Shown in pieces: positions 16,267-24,883 of a DNA stretch of 41,536 nt. Within the stretch, counting starts at the first letter, position 1, and every line of letters starts with the position of its first letter. The stretch spans positions 1 to 41,536 of the forward strand of contig RFSE01000034.1 in NCBI GenBank assembly GCA_009924135.1, read 5' to 3'. Both the position numbers and the translations under genes were made by a program. Under the pieces are notes generated by a model. The model did no database searches. It was not told where the DNA came from and saw nothing but the letters and a program-made list of their open reading frames with translations. Source of the DNA: Pseudomonadota bacterium. Lineage in GTDB: Bacteria; Verrucomicrobiota; Verrucomicrobiia; Limisphaerales; SXTU01.

Positions 16267-17391
16267 TCACCGCGCGCGCCCCACGCCGAACTGATCCCCG
16301 TTCCGCGCCGGCACCCCGCCCGCAAAATGGATCTCCACCATCTTCTCGCTCATCACCGCCGCGCCCTTTTCGTCCGTGAGCGCCGTCAGCACCTTGCGCG
16401 TCGCCACCTCGATGACCTCGCCCGTGGACGGGTACGCATACCGTCCGTCCAGGCTGAACGTCACCCAGCCCGGCTCCTCGCGCACCGCGATGCTGGCCAC
16501 CTGCTTCGGCGGCGAGACCGTGTTGTCGAAGACATGCACGCGCTGGTTGAACGCATCCACGACCCACACTTCCTTCTCGTCCGGCGTGAGGCCCACGCCG
16601 TGGCTCGGGCAGCCGTGGCGCTTCACCGGCCCGCGCTTGAATTCCTTCACCTCCACGCGATGCAGCATCTTGCCGGTCGTGAGATCGCCGATTTCAAAGC
16701 CAAGGAGGTCGTTCACGTTCACATAACAGAGCGTCTGCCGGCCGTTCACCGTGAAGGGCCGGATGACGCTCGTGAACGGCCCCACCTCGCGCGCGATCGT
16801 GTGCGTGCGCGTGTCCGTGACCCGCAGCAATGGCGACTTCAATCCCGCGAGATACGCGTGCGCCCCGTCGAGGCCCATCACCGTGTTGTGCGCGCCGGAC
16901 TTGGGCACCACCTTCGCCAGCACCACGCCCTCGGCATCAATGACATGCCAGTGATCCTTCTCCAGTGACGGCAGGTAGATGAACTTCCCGTCCGGGGCAA
17001 TCGCCATGCGGTCGCATCCGCCCTCGTAGGGCTTCTCCCACAGCAGTTTCTCACTCACGAGATCGAAGGCCATGAGCGTCTTGAGCGTGCTGACATACAA
17101 CCGCCGCGTCGCCGCGCACACGCACACGCCCTTTACATTGATCGGCTTGCCCTGCTCCGTGACCCCCGCCGACGGAATGCGCCGCACGAACCGGTGCTCA
17201 TGCGCGATGTCGAACACCAGGATGCCATGCCCGCCATACTTCAAGTCATCCCGCACACCCGGTACGGCAACGTAAAGGAACTTGCCGTCGGCGCGGGCCG
17301 AAGGCTCGGCGGAGAATGCGCCAGTCGCGGCGAATCCAGCGGCGGTGCCGGCGAGAGTAAAAGCAAACTGGCGGCGGGATGCAGAGTTCAT
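16267..17391 (-). CDS. Tat-exported YncE-like beta-propeller protein
   Basis: A 374-residue protein with a Tat-type signal (SRRQFAFTLAGTAAGFAATGAFSA). The rest is a seven-bladed-propeller-like series of strands: GKFLYVAVPG, RRLYVSTLKTLMAFDL, DGKFIYLPSLEKDHWHVIDAEG, AHAYLAGLKSPLLRVTDTRT, KEVWVVDAFNQRVHVFDN and GRYAYPSTGEVIEVATRK. Such YVTN/YncE-type proteins are periplasmic or extracellular, and ligands are rarely known. The Tat signal suggests folding, perhaps with a cofactor, before export. It is followed on the same strand by the CBM9-like gene after a ~360-bp repeat-filled gap. Confidence 0.87.
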   Translation of the reverse strand: MNSASRRQFAFTLAGTAAGFAATGAFSAEPSARADGKFLYVAVPGVRDDLKYGGHGILVFDIAHEHRFVRRIPSAGVTEQGKPINVKGVCVCAATRRLYVSTLKTLMAFDLVSEKLLWEKPYEGGCDRMAIAPDGKFIYLPSLEKDHWHVIDAEGVVLAKVVPKSGAHNTVMGLDGAHAYLAGLKSPLLRVTDTRTHTIAREVGPFTSVIRPFTVNGRQTLCYVNVNDLLGFEIGDLTTGKMLHRVEVKEFKRGPVKRHGCPSHGVGLTPDEKEVWVVDAFNQRVHVFDNTVSPPKQVASIAVREEPGWVTFSLDGRYAYPSTGEVIEVATRKVLTALTDEKGAAVMSEKMVEIHFAGGVPARNGDQFGVGRAR

Positions 17392-17654
17392 GCACGGAAG
17401 CCTGCTAAAATCCCGCCCTCACAACAAGCCCTAGCGGCAAATGGGCGCAAGCCGTGCGTGCCCCAGCCGACTAACGCGTGTTGAAGTTCGACGGGGACAA
17501 GTCGCCTGCGGAAAGCGGTGACAAGTCACCGCACTCCACAAGCATCGCAGCCCTCTCCCTCGATGGGAAAGGGAGAAGATGCGCGTTCGGCGTTTAAAGC
17601 GTCGTCCGTTTGCAGCTTGGCCCCGGCACGCGCTTTTTCTACCGTAGGCCCGCT
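17392..17654. other. Divergent intergenic region
   Basis: Separates the divergent beta-propeller (-) and cytochrome (+) genes, so it should hold both promoters; none is clear by eye. It contains fragments of repeat families: AAAGCGGTGACAAGTCACCGCACTCC near 17510-17537 in two pieces and a palindromic CCCTCTCCCTCGATGGG stretch near 17550-17570. Confidence 0.5.
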
Positions 17655-20600
17655 ATGAATCCTTTCCGCCTCGTTGCGCTGGTCGGCGTGTTCTGCCTCA
17701 CGCTCGCCTCGACCCTTTCCGCCGCCGATTACAAGCCGCCGCAGAAGGACCTCGGCTTCCCCGTTTACACGAACCTGCCGTCGGGCAAACAGATGTCCGG
17801 CCAGCACGCGCCGGCCAGCACGCCCGCGCTGTCACCGGAGGAGGCACGGCAGAAGTTCACCGTGCCGCCGGGCTTCGAAATCCGTCTTTTTGCCAGCGAG
17901 CCGGAAGTGGTCAACCCCGTCGCGATGACGTGGGACGAGCGCGGGCGGCTCTGGGTGGTGGAACTCTACGAGTATCCGCTTGGCGCGAAGCCCGGCACGC
18001 GCGGCCGTGATCGCATTAAGATTCTCGAAGACACGGACGGTGATGGCGTCGCGGACAAGGTCACGGTCTTCGCCGAGGGCTACAGTCTGGCGACGGGCAT
18101 TCTGCTCGGGCACGGCGGCGTGTTCCTCGGACAGGCTCCGAACGTGTACTTCCTGCAGGACACGAACGCCCCGGCGGGCGCGGGCATCGGCACGTTTCAG
18201 AAGGCGAACAAGCAAACGACCCTGCTCACGGGCTTCGGGCTGGAAGACCGGCACGAGCTGCTCAACGGCTTCACCTGGGGCCCCGACGGCCAGCTCTACA
18301 TGACGCACGGCGTCTTCACGCGCGCGGATGTGAAGAATGCGCTGGATGCCAACGCGCCCAGCGTGCGCATGGACGCTGCCGTCGCCCGGTACAACGTGCA
18401 GACGCACAAGTTCGAGGTGTACGCGGATGGCACAAGCAATCCGTGGGGCGTGGACTTCGACCGCACGGGCAACGCGTTCCTCAGCGCGTGCGTGATTGAT
18501 CACATGTTTCACATGGCCCCCGGCGGCATCTACGTGCGGCAGGGCGGCCAGCCGATGTTCCCCTACTCGTATCAGTTGCTGCCGAGCATCGTGGATCATC
18601 GCCACAAGATGGCGGCCTACGCGGGCATCCAGGTGTATCTCGGCAACCAGTGGCCGGCGGAGCATTACGGCACGATCCTCTGCGGCAACCTGCACGACAA
18701 CGCGGTACACCAGGACGTGCTCACGCCCAACGGCAGCACGCTCAAGAGCAGTTTCAAGCAGGACTTCATCCGCGCGAACGATGGCTGGTTCATGCCCGTG
18801 AGCCAGCAGGTCGGTCCGGATGGCGCCCTGTGGATCATGGACTGGTACGACAAGTATCCCTGCTACCAGAACGCCCGCGCCGATCCCGATGGCGTGGACC
18901 GCGAGCATGGCCGCATCTGGCGCGTGGTGTACACCGGCAACGAGAAGGGAAAGAAGGTTCCGTCGCGTCCCGAGGTGAACATGGACTTCGGCAAGCTCAC
19001 CTCCGCCCAACTCGTCGCGCAGCTCGCGCACCCGAACATCTGGCAGCGCAAAATGGCGCAGCGGGTGCTGAATGACCGCCGTGACGACACGGTGATGGGC
19101 CTGCTGCAAAAGCAGTTCGCCGGAGGCACCACGCTGGAAACCCGCCTCGCCTCGCTCTGGACCTTGCACAGTTCCGGCTACCTCAGCGACGACCAGCTTC
19201 CGAAGGCCGCCGCCGACAAGGAGCCGGCCATCCGTGCCTGGGCCGCCCGGCTCATCGGCGAACGGCATCTCGGCATCGCCAGTGACCTCGCCCTGCTGCG
19301 CCAGCTCGCCTCCGACAGCGAACCCACAGTGCGCACGGCGGTGGCGACCGCCTGCCGCCAGCTCACGTCCGGTTCCCTCACGGTGAACACCAAGCCTGAG
19401 CGCGAGCCAAACGCCCAGGCAATCAGTGAGATTCTTGCAGCGCTGATCGTTGCCACTCCCAACGCGACCGACCTCACGTTGAACCACCTCGTGTGGATGG
19501 CCGCCGAGCCGCTCGTGGGCCGCGACCCGAAGTTCGCCTTCACCCTGCTCGGCCAGAACTCCGTCCGCACCGCCGCCCTGACCGGCACGCTCGCCTACAA
19601 AACCATGCGCCGCGTCTGCGACCTGCAAAATCCCACGCAGCTCGACGGCGCGCTGGATTTCCTCGGCACCTTGCCCGCGACCGACCCGCTTCTGCCCTTC
19701 GCACTCAACGGCCTGGTGGACGGACAAAAGGGCAAGGCGCTCAAGCCCAACAAATCCACGGAGGCCGTGCTAAAACCGCTGCTCGCCAGCCCGCGCGAGG
19801 ATGTGGCGCGTTACGCCCGCCAGCTCGGAGCGCTCTGGGGCGATGCCGGTGCCATGCTCGCCAGCCTCACCCTCGTCAACGACCCGAAGGCTTCGCTCGA
19901 TGAGCGCATCAAGGCCGCCCAGACCGCGCGTCAACTCAAGAACGACGCCGCCCGCGACGCACTGCTCAAGGCCATCGCCCCGGGCAACCCTGAGCCGCTC
20001 GTCCTCGAAGCCATCGCCGGCCTGAGCCAGCTCGGCGGTCAGACGACCTCCGAGGCGCTCTTCGCGCAGTGGAAGACGTTTAGCCCCACCGCGCGCCGGG
20101 CCGCCGCCGAGACCCTTGCCTCACGCAACAACTGGGCTTCTCAACTCCTCAGCGAGATCGAGCAGAAGCGCATTCTCCCGAGCGACATCCCCGCCGCGAC
20201 CATCCGCACGCTCACCCGCAGCGAGGCGGACTACGGGATGCTCGCCAAGCGTGCGACCGCCGTCTTCGGCCGGGTGCGCGATGCGAACGCGGACAAGCTC
20301 AAGCTCATCACCGCGAAGAAGGAGATGATCCTTAATGCGAAGGGCCAGCCGGATTTGAAGGCCGGTTATGAGATCGCCAAGAAGACCTGTTTCACCTGCC
20401 ACAAGCTGCACGGCGAAGGGGCGGACATCGGTCCCGATCTCACCGGCGTGGGCCGCAGCAGCCTGGACGCGCTGCTGGCCAACGTCATTGATCCGAACCA
20501 GATCATCGGCGCAGGCTACGAGATGGTGGAGATCACCACCAAGGACGACCGCAGCATCAGCGGCCGGATGGTCGAAAACACCGACACGCGCGTGCGCATC

Positions 20601-21275
20601 CTGAGCGCCGGACCGAAGGAGGATGTGGTGGCCAAGAGCGACATCGCCAAGCTCCGCGTGAGCGAGCTGAGCGTGATGCCCGAGGGCCTGGAGCAGATGC
20701 CCGATGCCGACTTCCGCAACCTCGTCGCCTACATTCTGAACCCGCCGGGCGACAAGGCCCCGTTCAGTTGGAAGAACGACAGCGGGCACGGGGCCGATGC
20801 GCCGAAGCCGCCGGGGAAAAAGGCTGCCGCCATTGACCATGAATCCGTCGCGCTGTGGAACCCGGACTGGCACGTCATCGCCCCCGATTTCGAGGGCACG
20901 CCCGCCAAGCTCGTCGAGTTCGCCGGCCAGCGGAACGTCCTGAACACGCATCCCTTCGACCGCGAGAGAGCCGCCGCGCTCGAACGCGAGCTGACCCTTC
21001 CGGCCGGTCAGAAAACCACGCTGAAATTCCTCGTCGCTTCACACGAAAAAGGTGACTGGGACCTGCGCGTCCTCGCCAACGGCAAGCCGCTCCACACCCA
21101 GCTCGTCGCCCGCAAAGGCAGCGAAGTGTGGGTGCCCGTGACCGTGGACCTCACCCCGCTCGCCGGGCAGAAGGTGAAGGTGCGCCTGGAGAACGCCGCC
21201 AATGGGTGGAGCTACGAGTTCGGGTATTGGGCCGCGCTGGAAGTGAAGTCCGAACGCCTGACGGCGGCGCGGTGA
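17655..21275 (+). CDS. PVC-type CxxCH cytochrome c / membrane-bound dehydrogenase-like protein
   Basis: A 1206-residue exported protein. The signal peptide (MNPFRLVALVGVFCLTLASTLSA) sets the start at ATG 17655 rather than an in-frame codon 45 nt upstream. Domain order: a dehydrogenase-like beta-propeller from ~60 to ~430 (VPPGFEIRLFASEPEVVNPVAMTWDERGRLWV), alpha-helical HEAT-like repeats (~440-880), then a single haem c domain with CFTCH at 912-916 and a candidate distal Met at M1008 (VMPEGLEQM). The C-terminal ~170 residues form a beta-rich NPCBM-like module ending VRLENAANGWSYEFGYWAALEV. Such proteins are abundant in Planctomycetes and Verrucomicrobia, presumably oxidising sugars or related substrates in the periplasm; the substrate is unknown. 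Confidence 0.92.
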   Translation: MNPFRLVALVGVFCLTLASTLSAADYKPPQKDLGFPVYTNLPSGKQMSGQHAPASTPALSPEEARQKFTVPPGFEIRLFASEPEVVNPVAMTWDERGRLWVVELYEYPLGAKPGTRGRDRIKILEDTDGDGVADKVTVFAEGYSLATGILLGHGGVFLGQAPNVYFLQDTNAPAGAGIGTFQKANKQTTLLTGFGLEDRHELLNGFTWGPDGQLYMTHGVFTRADVKNALDANAPSVRMDAAVARYNVQTHKFEVYADGTSNPWGVDFDRTGNAFLSACVIDHMFHMAPGGIYVRQGGQPMFPYSYQLLPSIVDHRHKMAAYAGIQVYLGNQWPAEHYGTILCGNLHDNAVHQDVLTPNGSTLKSSFKQDFIRANDGWFMPVSQQVGPDGALWIMDWYDKYPCYQNARADPDGVDREHGRIWRVVYTGNEKGKKVPSRPEVNMDFGKLTSAQLVAQLAHPNIWQRKMAQRVLNDRRDDTVMGLLQKQFAGGTTLETRLASLWTLHSSGYLSDDQLPKAAADKEPAIRAWAARLIGERHLGIASDLALLRQLASDSEPTVRTAVATACRQLTSGSLTVNTKPEREPNAQAISEILAALIVATPNATDLTLNHLVWMAAEPLVGRDPKFAFTLLGQNSVRTAALTGTLAYKTMRRVCDLQNPTQLDGALDFLGTLPATDPLLPFALNGLVDGQKGKALKPNKSTEAVLKPLLASPREDVARYARQLGALWGDAGAMLASLTLVNDPKASLDERIKAAQTARQLKNDAARDALLKAIAPGNPEPLVLEAIAGLSQLGGQTTSEALFAQWKTFSPTARRAAAETLASRNNWASQLLSEIEQKRILPSDIPAATIRTLTRSEADYGMLAKRATAVFGRVRDANADKLKLITAKKEMILNAKGQPDLKAGYEIAKKTCFTCHKLHGEGADIGPDLTGVGRSSLDALLANVIDPNQIIGAGYEMVEITTKDDRSISGRMVENTDTRVRILSAGPKEDVVAKSDIAKLRVSELSVMPEGLEQMPDADFRNLVAYILNPPGDKAPFSWKNDSGHGADAPKPPGKKAAAIDHESVALWNPDWHVIAPDFEGTPAKLVEFAGQRNVLNTHPFDRERAAALERELTLPAGQKTTLKFLVASHEKGDWDLRVLANGKPLHTQLVARKGSEVWVPVTVDLTPLAGQKVKVRLENAANGWSYEFGYWAALEVKSERLTAAR

Positions 21276-21300
21276 AGTGGTTGCATTTCACTTGGGGTTC

Positions 21301-21379
21301 CGTAGCGCGGGCAGCCGTGACCGCGCGATCCTGCTCGCAACCGTGACCCCAACGCGCGGGCAGGGCTGCCCGCGCTACG
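21301..21379. repeat. Inverted repeat with perfect 16-nt arms
   Basis: CGTAGCGCGGGCAGCC at 21301-21316 is the exact reverse complement of 21364-21379, separated by 47 nt. It begins 25 nt after the cytochrome stop codon. Confidence 0.85.
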
Positions 21380-21513
21380 CACGCTGGGCGGTTCAGGACT
21401 ACACCTTGCTCTCCGCAACCGTAGAAACTCGGTGTCAAGGTCTGATACCCCTGCGTAACTGCTCTCTGGGTCGTCGGATGGTTATTTCCGCCGGGCGGGA
21501 CGCCACGGCTCTA

Positions 21514-21534
21514 CGGCAGGCGGGACGCCTGCCG
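21514..21534. repeat. REP-like palindrome
   Basis: CGGCAGGCG and its exact reverse complement CGCCTGCCG separated by three nt. GC-rich hairpin without a T-tract. Confidence 0.75.
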
Positions 21535-21658
21535 CCACAGGGATCGCAGGCTCAACCTATTGCGTTTCAGCCGCCGCTCCGGTGCTGGCAGCCATTTCAG
21601 CCGGTTGCGAAATACGCGAAGGGACAGGCAGAGACTCCTCACGTCGTCTCCTACGGGG

Positions 21659-23512
21659 TCAGGTCGTCGCTGGTGGACGGTCAGTGCGCGATTCGAGAAA
21701 CGCCTTCAGCTCCTGCGCCGTTTTGCCGCCGAAGCCGGGGACTTCGGCGATCTGCTCGACGGTCGCGAGGCGCAGGCGGTGGATGGAACCAAACTTTTTC
21801 AGCAGCACCTGCTTGCGCGCGTCGCCCACGCCGGGGAACTCATCAAGGATGCTCTCGGAAATCTTCCGCAGCCGGAGCTGGGCGTTGTAGCTGTTGGCCA
21901 CGCGATGGGATTCGTCTCGCACGCGCTGGAGGAGTTTCACCGCCGGATGATCAAGCCCGAGCCGCAACGGGGCGCTCTCGCCGGGCCGGTAAATTTCCTC
22001 AAATTCCTTGGCCAATCCGATGATGGCGATGTGGCTGAGTCCCAGCTTCGCCAGCTCGGCGCACGCGGCGTTGAGCTGGCCGCGCCCACCGTCGATCAGG
22101 ATCAGGTCTGGCAGGCGCGTGGCGGAGGGCACCTTCGGCACCCAGGGCGCAGTGAGTTCATCGTGGCTGTCAGCATCGTGCACGATGGCGTCGAAGGCGG
22201 AGGTGGGACGGGTCTCCGGCGCTTCTTCGCCGTCGTCAGCAATTTCGAATGGCGCATTGCGAACGGGCCGTTCTCCCTCACCCCTGCCCTCTCCCGCTGG
22301 GAGAGGAGGAAACGCAGTCAGCTCCTGGCTTCGACTACCCGCAGCGGCCTCGGAGCGGTGCGGTTGCGAAGCACCGGACGCGCCCGTGGCTGTCCCCTCT
22401 CCCAGCGGGAGAGGGTTAGGGTGAGGGAGAGCGGCTGCTGCAGCCGAAGCGGGCTCAGATGCGGAAACAACTAATCCAACCTCCTTCTTCAGCCGCGTGT
22501 AGCGCCGCTGGATGGTCTCGGCCATGCAGGCGAAATCGTCCTGGCCGGTCACGGTCTTGATCTTGAAGCGCCGGTAGTTCGCGCGGTCCGGGCGGCCGTG
22601 CCAGAAGCTCACGAGCGAAGCCACCGCGAAGGTGCCGCTAATGTTCGAAATGTCGAAGCCCTCGATGCGCGCGGGCGGCTGCGGCATCCCCAGCACGCGC
22701 GCCAGCTCGCGCAGGTCGGACTCGGGGTTGACGGCAACGGGCAGCTTGTACGGAACGCGCTCGAACTTCTCGGTCTTCTGCGTCGTGCGTTTGATGTCCG
22801 CCAGCAGGTCGCGGATTTGTGCCGCCTGCTCGAAGTCCTGCGCGGCGGCAGCCTTCTTCATCTGCGCCACCAGCTCGGTGGCCATCTCCTCGCACTGGCC
22901 GCCAAGGAAATCGCAGCCGGCGGTGACCTGCATGAGGTATTGCTCGCGCGTGACGTTGCCGATGCACGGCGCGGTACAGACCTTCATGTGCGCGTAGAGG
23001 CAGTGCTTGTAATCGCTCGCGTCGGGATTGAGCGGACGACAGCCGCGCAGGTTGAACTTGTGCCGCACCAGGTTCAGCGTGCGCCGCAGCGCACCACCGC
23101 TGGCGAAGGGGCCGAAGTAACGCGCGCCGTCCTCCAGTCGCAGGCGGGTGAGCGTGAAACGCGGGATGGGGTCGTTGAGGTTGACCTTGAGCAGAAGGAA
23201 GCGTTTGTCGTCGCGGAAGGAGACGTTGTATCGCGGCTGGAATTCCTTGATGAGCTTGCCCTCGAGCAGCACCGCCTCGGCATCCGATTTCACGACATGC
23301 CAGTCGAAGTCGTGGATGGCCTCGACGAGGGCGTTGAACTTGAGGTCCCAGCCCAGTCGGCGCGACGGGTGGAAGTACTGCGAAACGCGCTTGCGGAGAT
23401 CGCGCGCCTTGCCGACGTAGATCACCGTGCCGAAACGGTCCTTGTGCAGGTACACACCGGGCCGGTGCGGGACCTGCGAGAGCTTGCTGCGGATGTGGTC
23501 GGTGACGGGCAT
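21659..23512 (-). CDS. uvrC: UvrABC excinuclease subunit C with in-frame repeat insertion
   Basis: A 617-residue nucleotide-excision-repair nuclease that makes both incisions around UvrB-bound lesions. Visible parts: a GIY-YIG nuclease (GVYLHKDRFGTVIYVGKARDLRKRV, residues ~19-43); a four-cysteine set (GCRPLN...HCLYAHMKVCTAPC) fitting the UvrC Fe-S cluster; a UVR UvrB-binding motif (~210-246); the RNase H-like endonuclease (FDISNISG, LILIDGGRGQLN, RVRDESHRVANSYN); and C-terminal helix-hairpin-helix motifs (FPGVGDARKQVLLKKFGS, VPGFGGKTAQELKAFL). About residues 362-414 are encoded by palindromic element copy 2, and roughly 80 residues of non-conserved sequence in all separate YTRLKKE from LPDLILIDGG. 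The rest is intact. The start is two bp after the upstream unknown ORF. Confidence 0.97.
   Translation of the reverse strand: MPVTDHIRSKLSQVPHRPGVYLHKDRFGTVIYVGKARDLRKRVSQYFHPSRRLGWDLKFNALVEAIHDFDWHVVKSDAEAVLLEGKLIKEFQPRYNVSFRDDKRFLLLKVNLNDPIPRFTLTRLRLEDGARYFGPFASGGALRRTLNLVRHKFNLRGCRPLNPDASDYKHCLYAHMKVCTAPCIGNVTREQYLMQVTAGCDFLGGQCEEMATELVAQMKKAAAAQDFEQAAQIRDLLADIKRTTQKTEKFERVPYKLPVAVNPESDLRELARVLGMPQPPARIEGFDISNISGTFAVASLVSFWHGRPDRANYRRFKIKTVTGQDDFACMAETIQRRYTRLKKEVGLVVSASEPASAAAAALPHPNPLPLGEGTATGASGASQPHRSEAAAGSRSQELTAFPPLPAGEGRGEGERPVRNAPFEIADDGEEAPETRPTSAFDAIVHDADSHDELTAPWVPKVPSATRLPDLILIDGGRGQLNAACAELAKLGLSHIAIIGLAKEFEEIYRPGESAPLRLGLDHPAVKLLQRVRDESHRVANSYNAQLRLRKISESILDEFPGVGDARKQVLLKKFGSIHRLRLATVEQIAEVPGFGGKTAQELKAFLESRTDRPPATT
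22271..22430. repeat. Palindromic repeat element, copy 2, inside uvrC
   Basis: Left arm 22271-22306 and right arm 22396-22430 pair at about 32 of 35 positions around an ~89-nt middle. The left arm is identical to that of copy 1 over 34 nt. In uvrC it is read as LPHPNPLPLGEG at one end and FPPLPAGEGRGEGE at the other, with no stop codon. Confidence 0.9.
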
Positions 23513-23514
23513 GG

Positions 23515-23985
23515 CTATTCCGGCAGCAAGTCCTCCGGGAACGCCATCAGCTCTCCGCCGCTGTCCAGCCGCCAGATGATCCGCCCATCAGTTGCGTTCC
23601 GGACGACTACACCCCGGGCCGAACCCCGCAGTGTTTTCACCCGGTCGCCGGGTTTGAACTCGGTGCTTCGTGAAAGGGTGTCCACTATTTCCACCATCGC
23701 TTCCCGGTCCAACACACCGGCGATGTAGTGGGCCACAGCGGAGGCAACCCCTCGCTGTCGCACTGCGGGATACTCGATAAAGAGGGAGGCCATGATGCGT
23801 CGCCCGATAGTGGCAAACGTGTTGCCATTGAAGAAGAGGAACGGGGCCTGCTGGTGGCAGGACTTGAGGAAGTCAAACAGCTCGCCAAGCGTCAGTTCGG
23901 CTTTTCGGCGGGCTTCCCACTCGCGCTCGCACGCTCCAACAGCTTCCGAGTCAAAGCCATGTTGCGCGCGTCCTCTTTCGCACAC
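23515..23985 (-). CDS. Unknown protein with C-terminal KOW/SH3-like segment; start unclear
   Basis: The reading frame shows convincing protein from about EWEARRKAELTLGELFDFLKSC onward to the stop at 23515. It ends FKPGDRVKTLRGSARGVVVRN...RIIWRLDSGGELMAFPEDLLPE, a KOW- or SH3-like beta segment. The only in-frame start upstream of that region is GTG 23985 (poorly spaced Shine-Dalgarno), and this overlaps the 78-residue ORF at 23892-24128 by about 90 bp in another frame. The frame also stays open to 24165, but that part is poor. It may be the second half of one ancestral gene broken by a frameshift, or a coupled second gene. uvrC follows two bp later. No family recognised. Confidence 0.55.
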   Translation of the reverse strand: MCERGRAQHGFDSEAVGACEREWEARRKAELTLGELFDFLKSCHQQAPFLFFNGNTFATIGRRIMASLFIEYPAVRQRGVASAVAHYIAGVLDREAMVEIVDTLSRSTEFKPGDRVKTLRGSARGVVVRNATDGRIIWRLDSGGELMAFPEDLLPE

Positions 23986-24128
23986 TCCTCGGTTGATGAG
24001 GGTGACAGACTGCCAGTCCCAGTCTTCGATAAAAGCGGCTCGGGTTTGAAGCGGTGAGCCGTCTCCGCCGCCTCCTCGATGAAGTCCTCCACCTTGAGGT
24101 GCTTGAGCAGGTCGAGGCGGAGTTTCAT
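23892..24128 (-). CDS. Small charged protein, possibly the N-terminal part of a frameshifted gene
   Basis: A 78-residue ORF, MKLRLDLLKHLKVEDFIEE at the start and LTRKLLERASASGKPAEKPN at the end. Lys/Glu/Leu-rich and helical in its first half. Its stop lies inside the next ORF, where the other frame continues with plausible protein. Function unknown; see the frameshift finding. Confidence 0.5.
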   Translation of the reverse strand: MKLRLDLLKHLKVEDFIEEAAETAHRFKPEPLLSKTGTGSLSPSSTEECAKEDARNMALTRKLLERASASGKPAEKPN

Positions 24129-24177
24129 CGGGCATAACGTAGCGCAAGTCCGGGCGTTGCGCCAAGCTGGATTCTGC

Positions 24178-24750
24178 TCAGGCGCGCGTCAACTCCGGCC
24201 GCTCCATGAACGCGTAGCACAGGAGGTGGCAGATGCCCATCTGTGCGTCCTCGGCACGACCGTAGTGGCCGTCAGCAATGACGATGACATCCTTGGCGAT
24301 CTCCGCGAGCTTGCCGCGCTTGGCCCCAACGAGGGCGATGGTGTGCAGGCCATGGGCGTTGGCCCATTCGATGGCTTTCACGCAGTTCGGCGAGTTGCCG
24401 CTGACGCTCAGGGTGAGCGCGATATCACCGGGGCGGCCGTAATTCTGAAGCTGGCTGGCGAACACATCCGCGTACGAGTAGTCGTTTCCGAGCGCGGTCA
24501 TCCAGCTCACGTTGTCGTTGAGCGAGAGTACGCGGAAGCGCTTGCCCAGCTTGTCGGACGCGCCCTTGCCTAGGTCGGTGGCGAAGTGCGAGGCGTTGGC
24601 AGAGCTGCCGCCGTTGCCAAAGACGAAAATCTGCCGGTCCTCGCGGTGCGCAACCCGGAGACGTTCAATGAGGCGGGCCACCGCATCCGGCGGGATGGAG
24701 TCGAGCGCGGCCTTCTGTTTGGCGATGTAATCGGAAATCCAGTCGTTCAT
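24178..24750 (-). CDS. SIS-domain sugar-phosphate isomerase, GmhA-like
   Basis: A 190-residue SIS protein. VFGNGGSSANASHFATDL (G45-S50) is the phosphosugar-binding loop typical of sedoheptulose-7-phosphate isomerases; LSVSGNSPNCVKAIEWA is the second binding segment. GmhA catalyses the first step of ADP-heptose synthesis for LPS core, but DiaA-type and other SIS proteins share this architecture. ATG 24750 follows GGAGG closely and gives the family's usual length; the frame upstream is non-conserved. No other heptose gene is visible nearby. It lies downstream of the Gfo/Idh/MocA gene on the same strand with a ~130-bp gap. Confidence 0.85.
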   Translation of the reverse strand: MNDWISDYIAKQKAALDSIPPDAVARLIERLRVAHREDRQIFVFGNGGSSANASHFATDLGKGASDKLGKRFRVLSLNDNVSWMTALGNDYSYADVFASQLQNYGRPGDIALTLSVSGNSPNCVKAIEWANAHGLHTIALVGAKRGKLAEIAKDVIVIADGHYGRAEDAQMGICHLLCYAFMERPELTRA

Positions 24751-24883
24751 CGCCTCCACTTTGGCAAAGCGATGGCCGGTGCGGCAATCAAATTGCAGGC
24801 GGCGGAGCAACAGTATCCGAACGCCTTTCAGAGACGGTGGCTGATTCGCGCCGGGTCGGAGACCGGCGCTCTGAACCCAGACC

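Larger units (their letters stand above)
21276..21658. other. Convergent intergenic region with strong inverted repeats
   Basis: Lies between the convergent cytochrome gene and uvrC. It contains a perfect 16-nt inverted repeat (21301-21316 / 21364-21379) and a compact palindrome (21514-21534). No gene is supported. Either hairpin could help end transcription, but neither is followed by a T-run. Confidence 0.6.

Noticed and set aside
17832-19727. Minus-strand open frame of more than 600 codons opposite the cytochrome gene
   Set aside because: The plus strand carries the recognisable dehydrogenase protein; this frame is rich in Arg/Val/His shadows and has no family signature.
21514-21534. Palindrome as an intrinsic terminator
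   Set aside because: No T-run follows on either strand, so it is listed only as a REP-like repeat.
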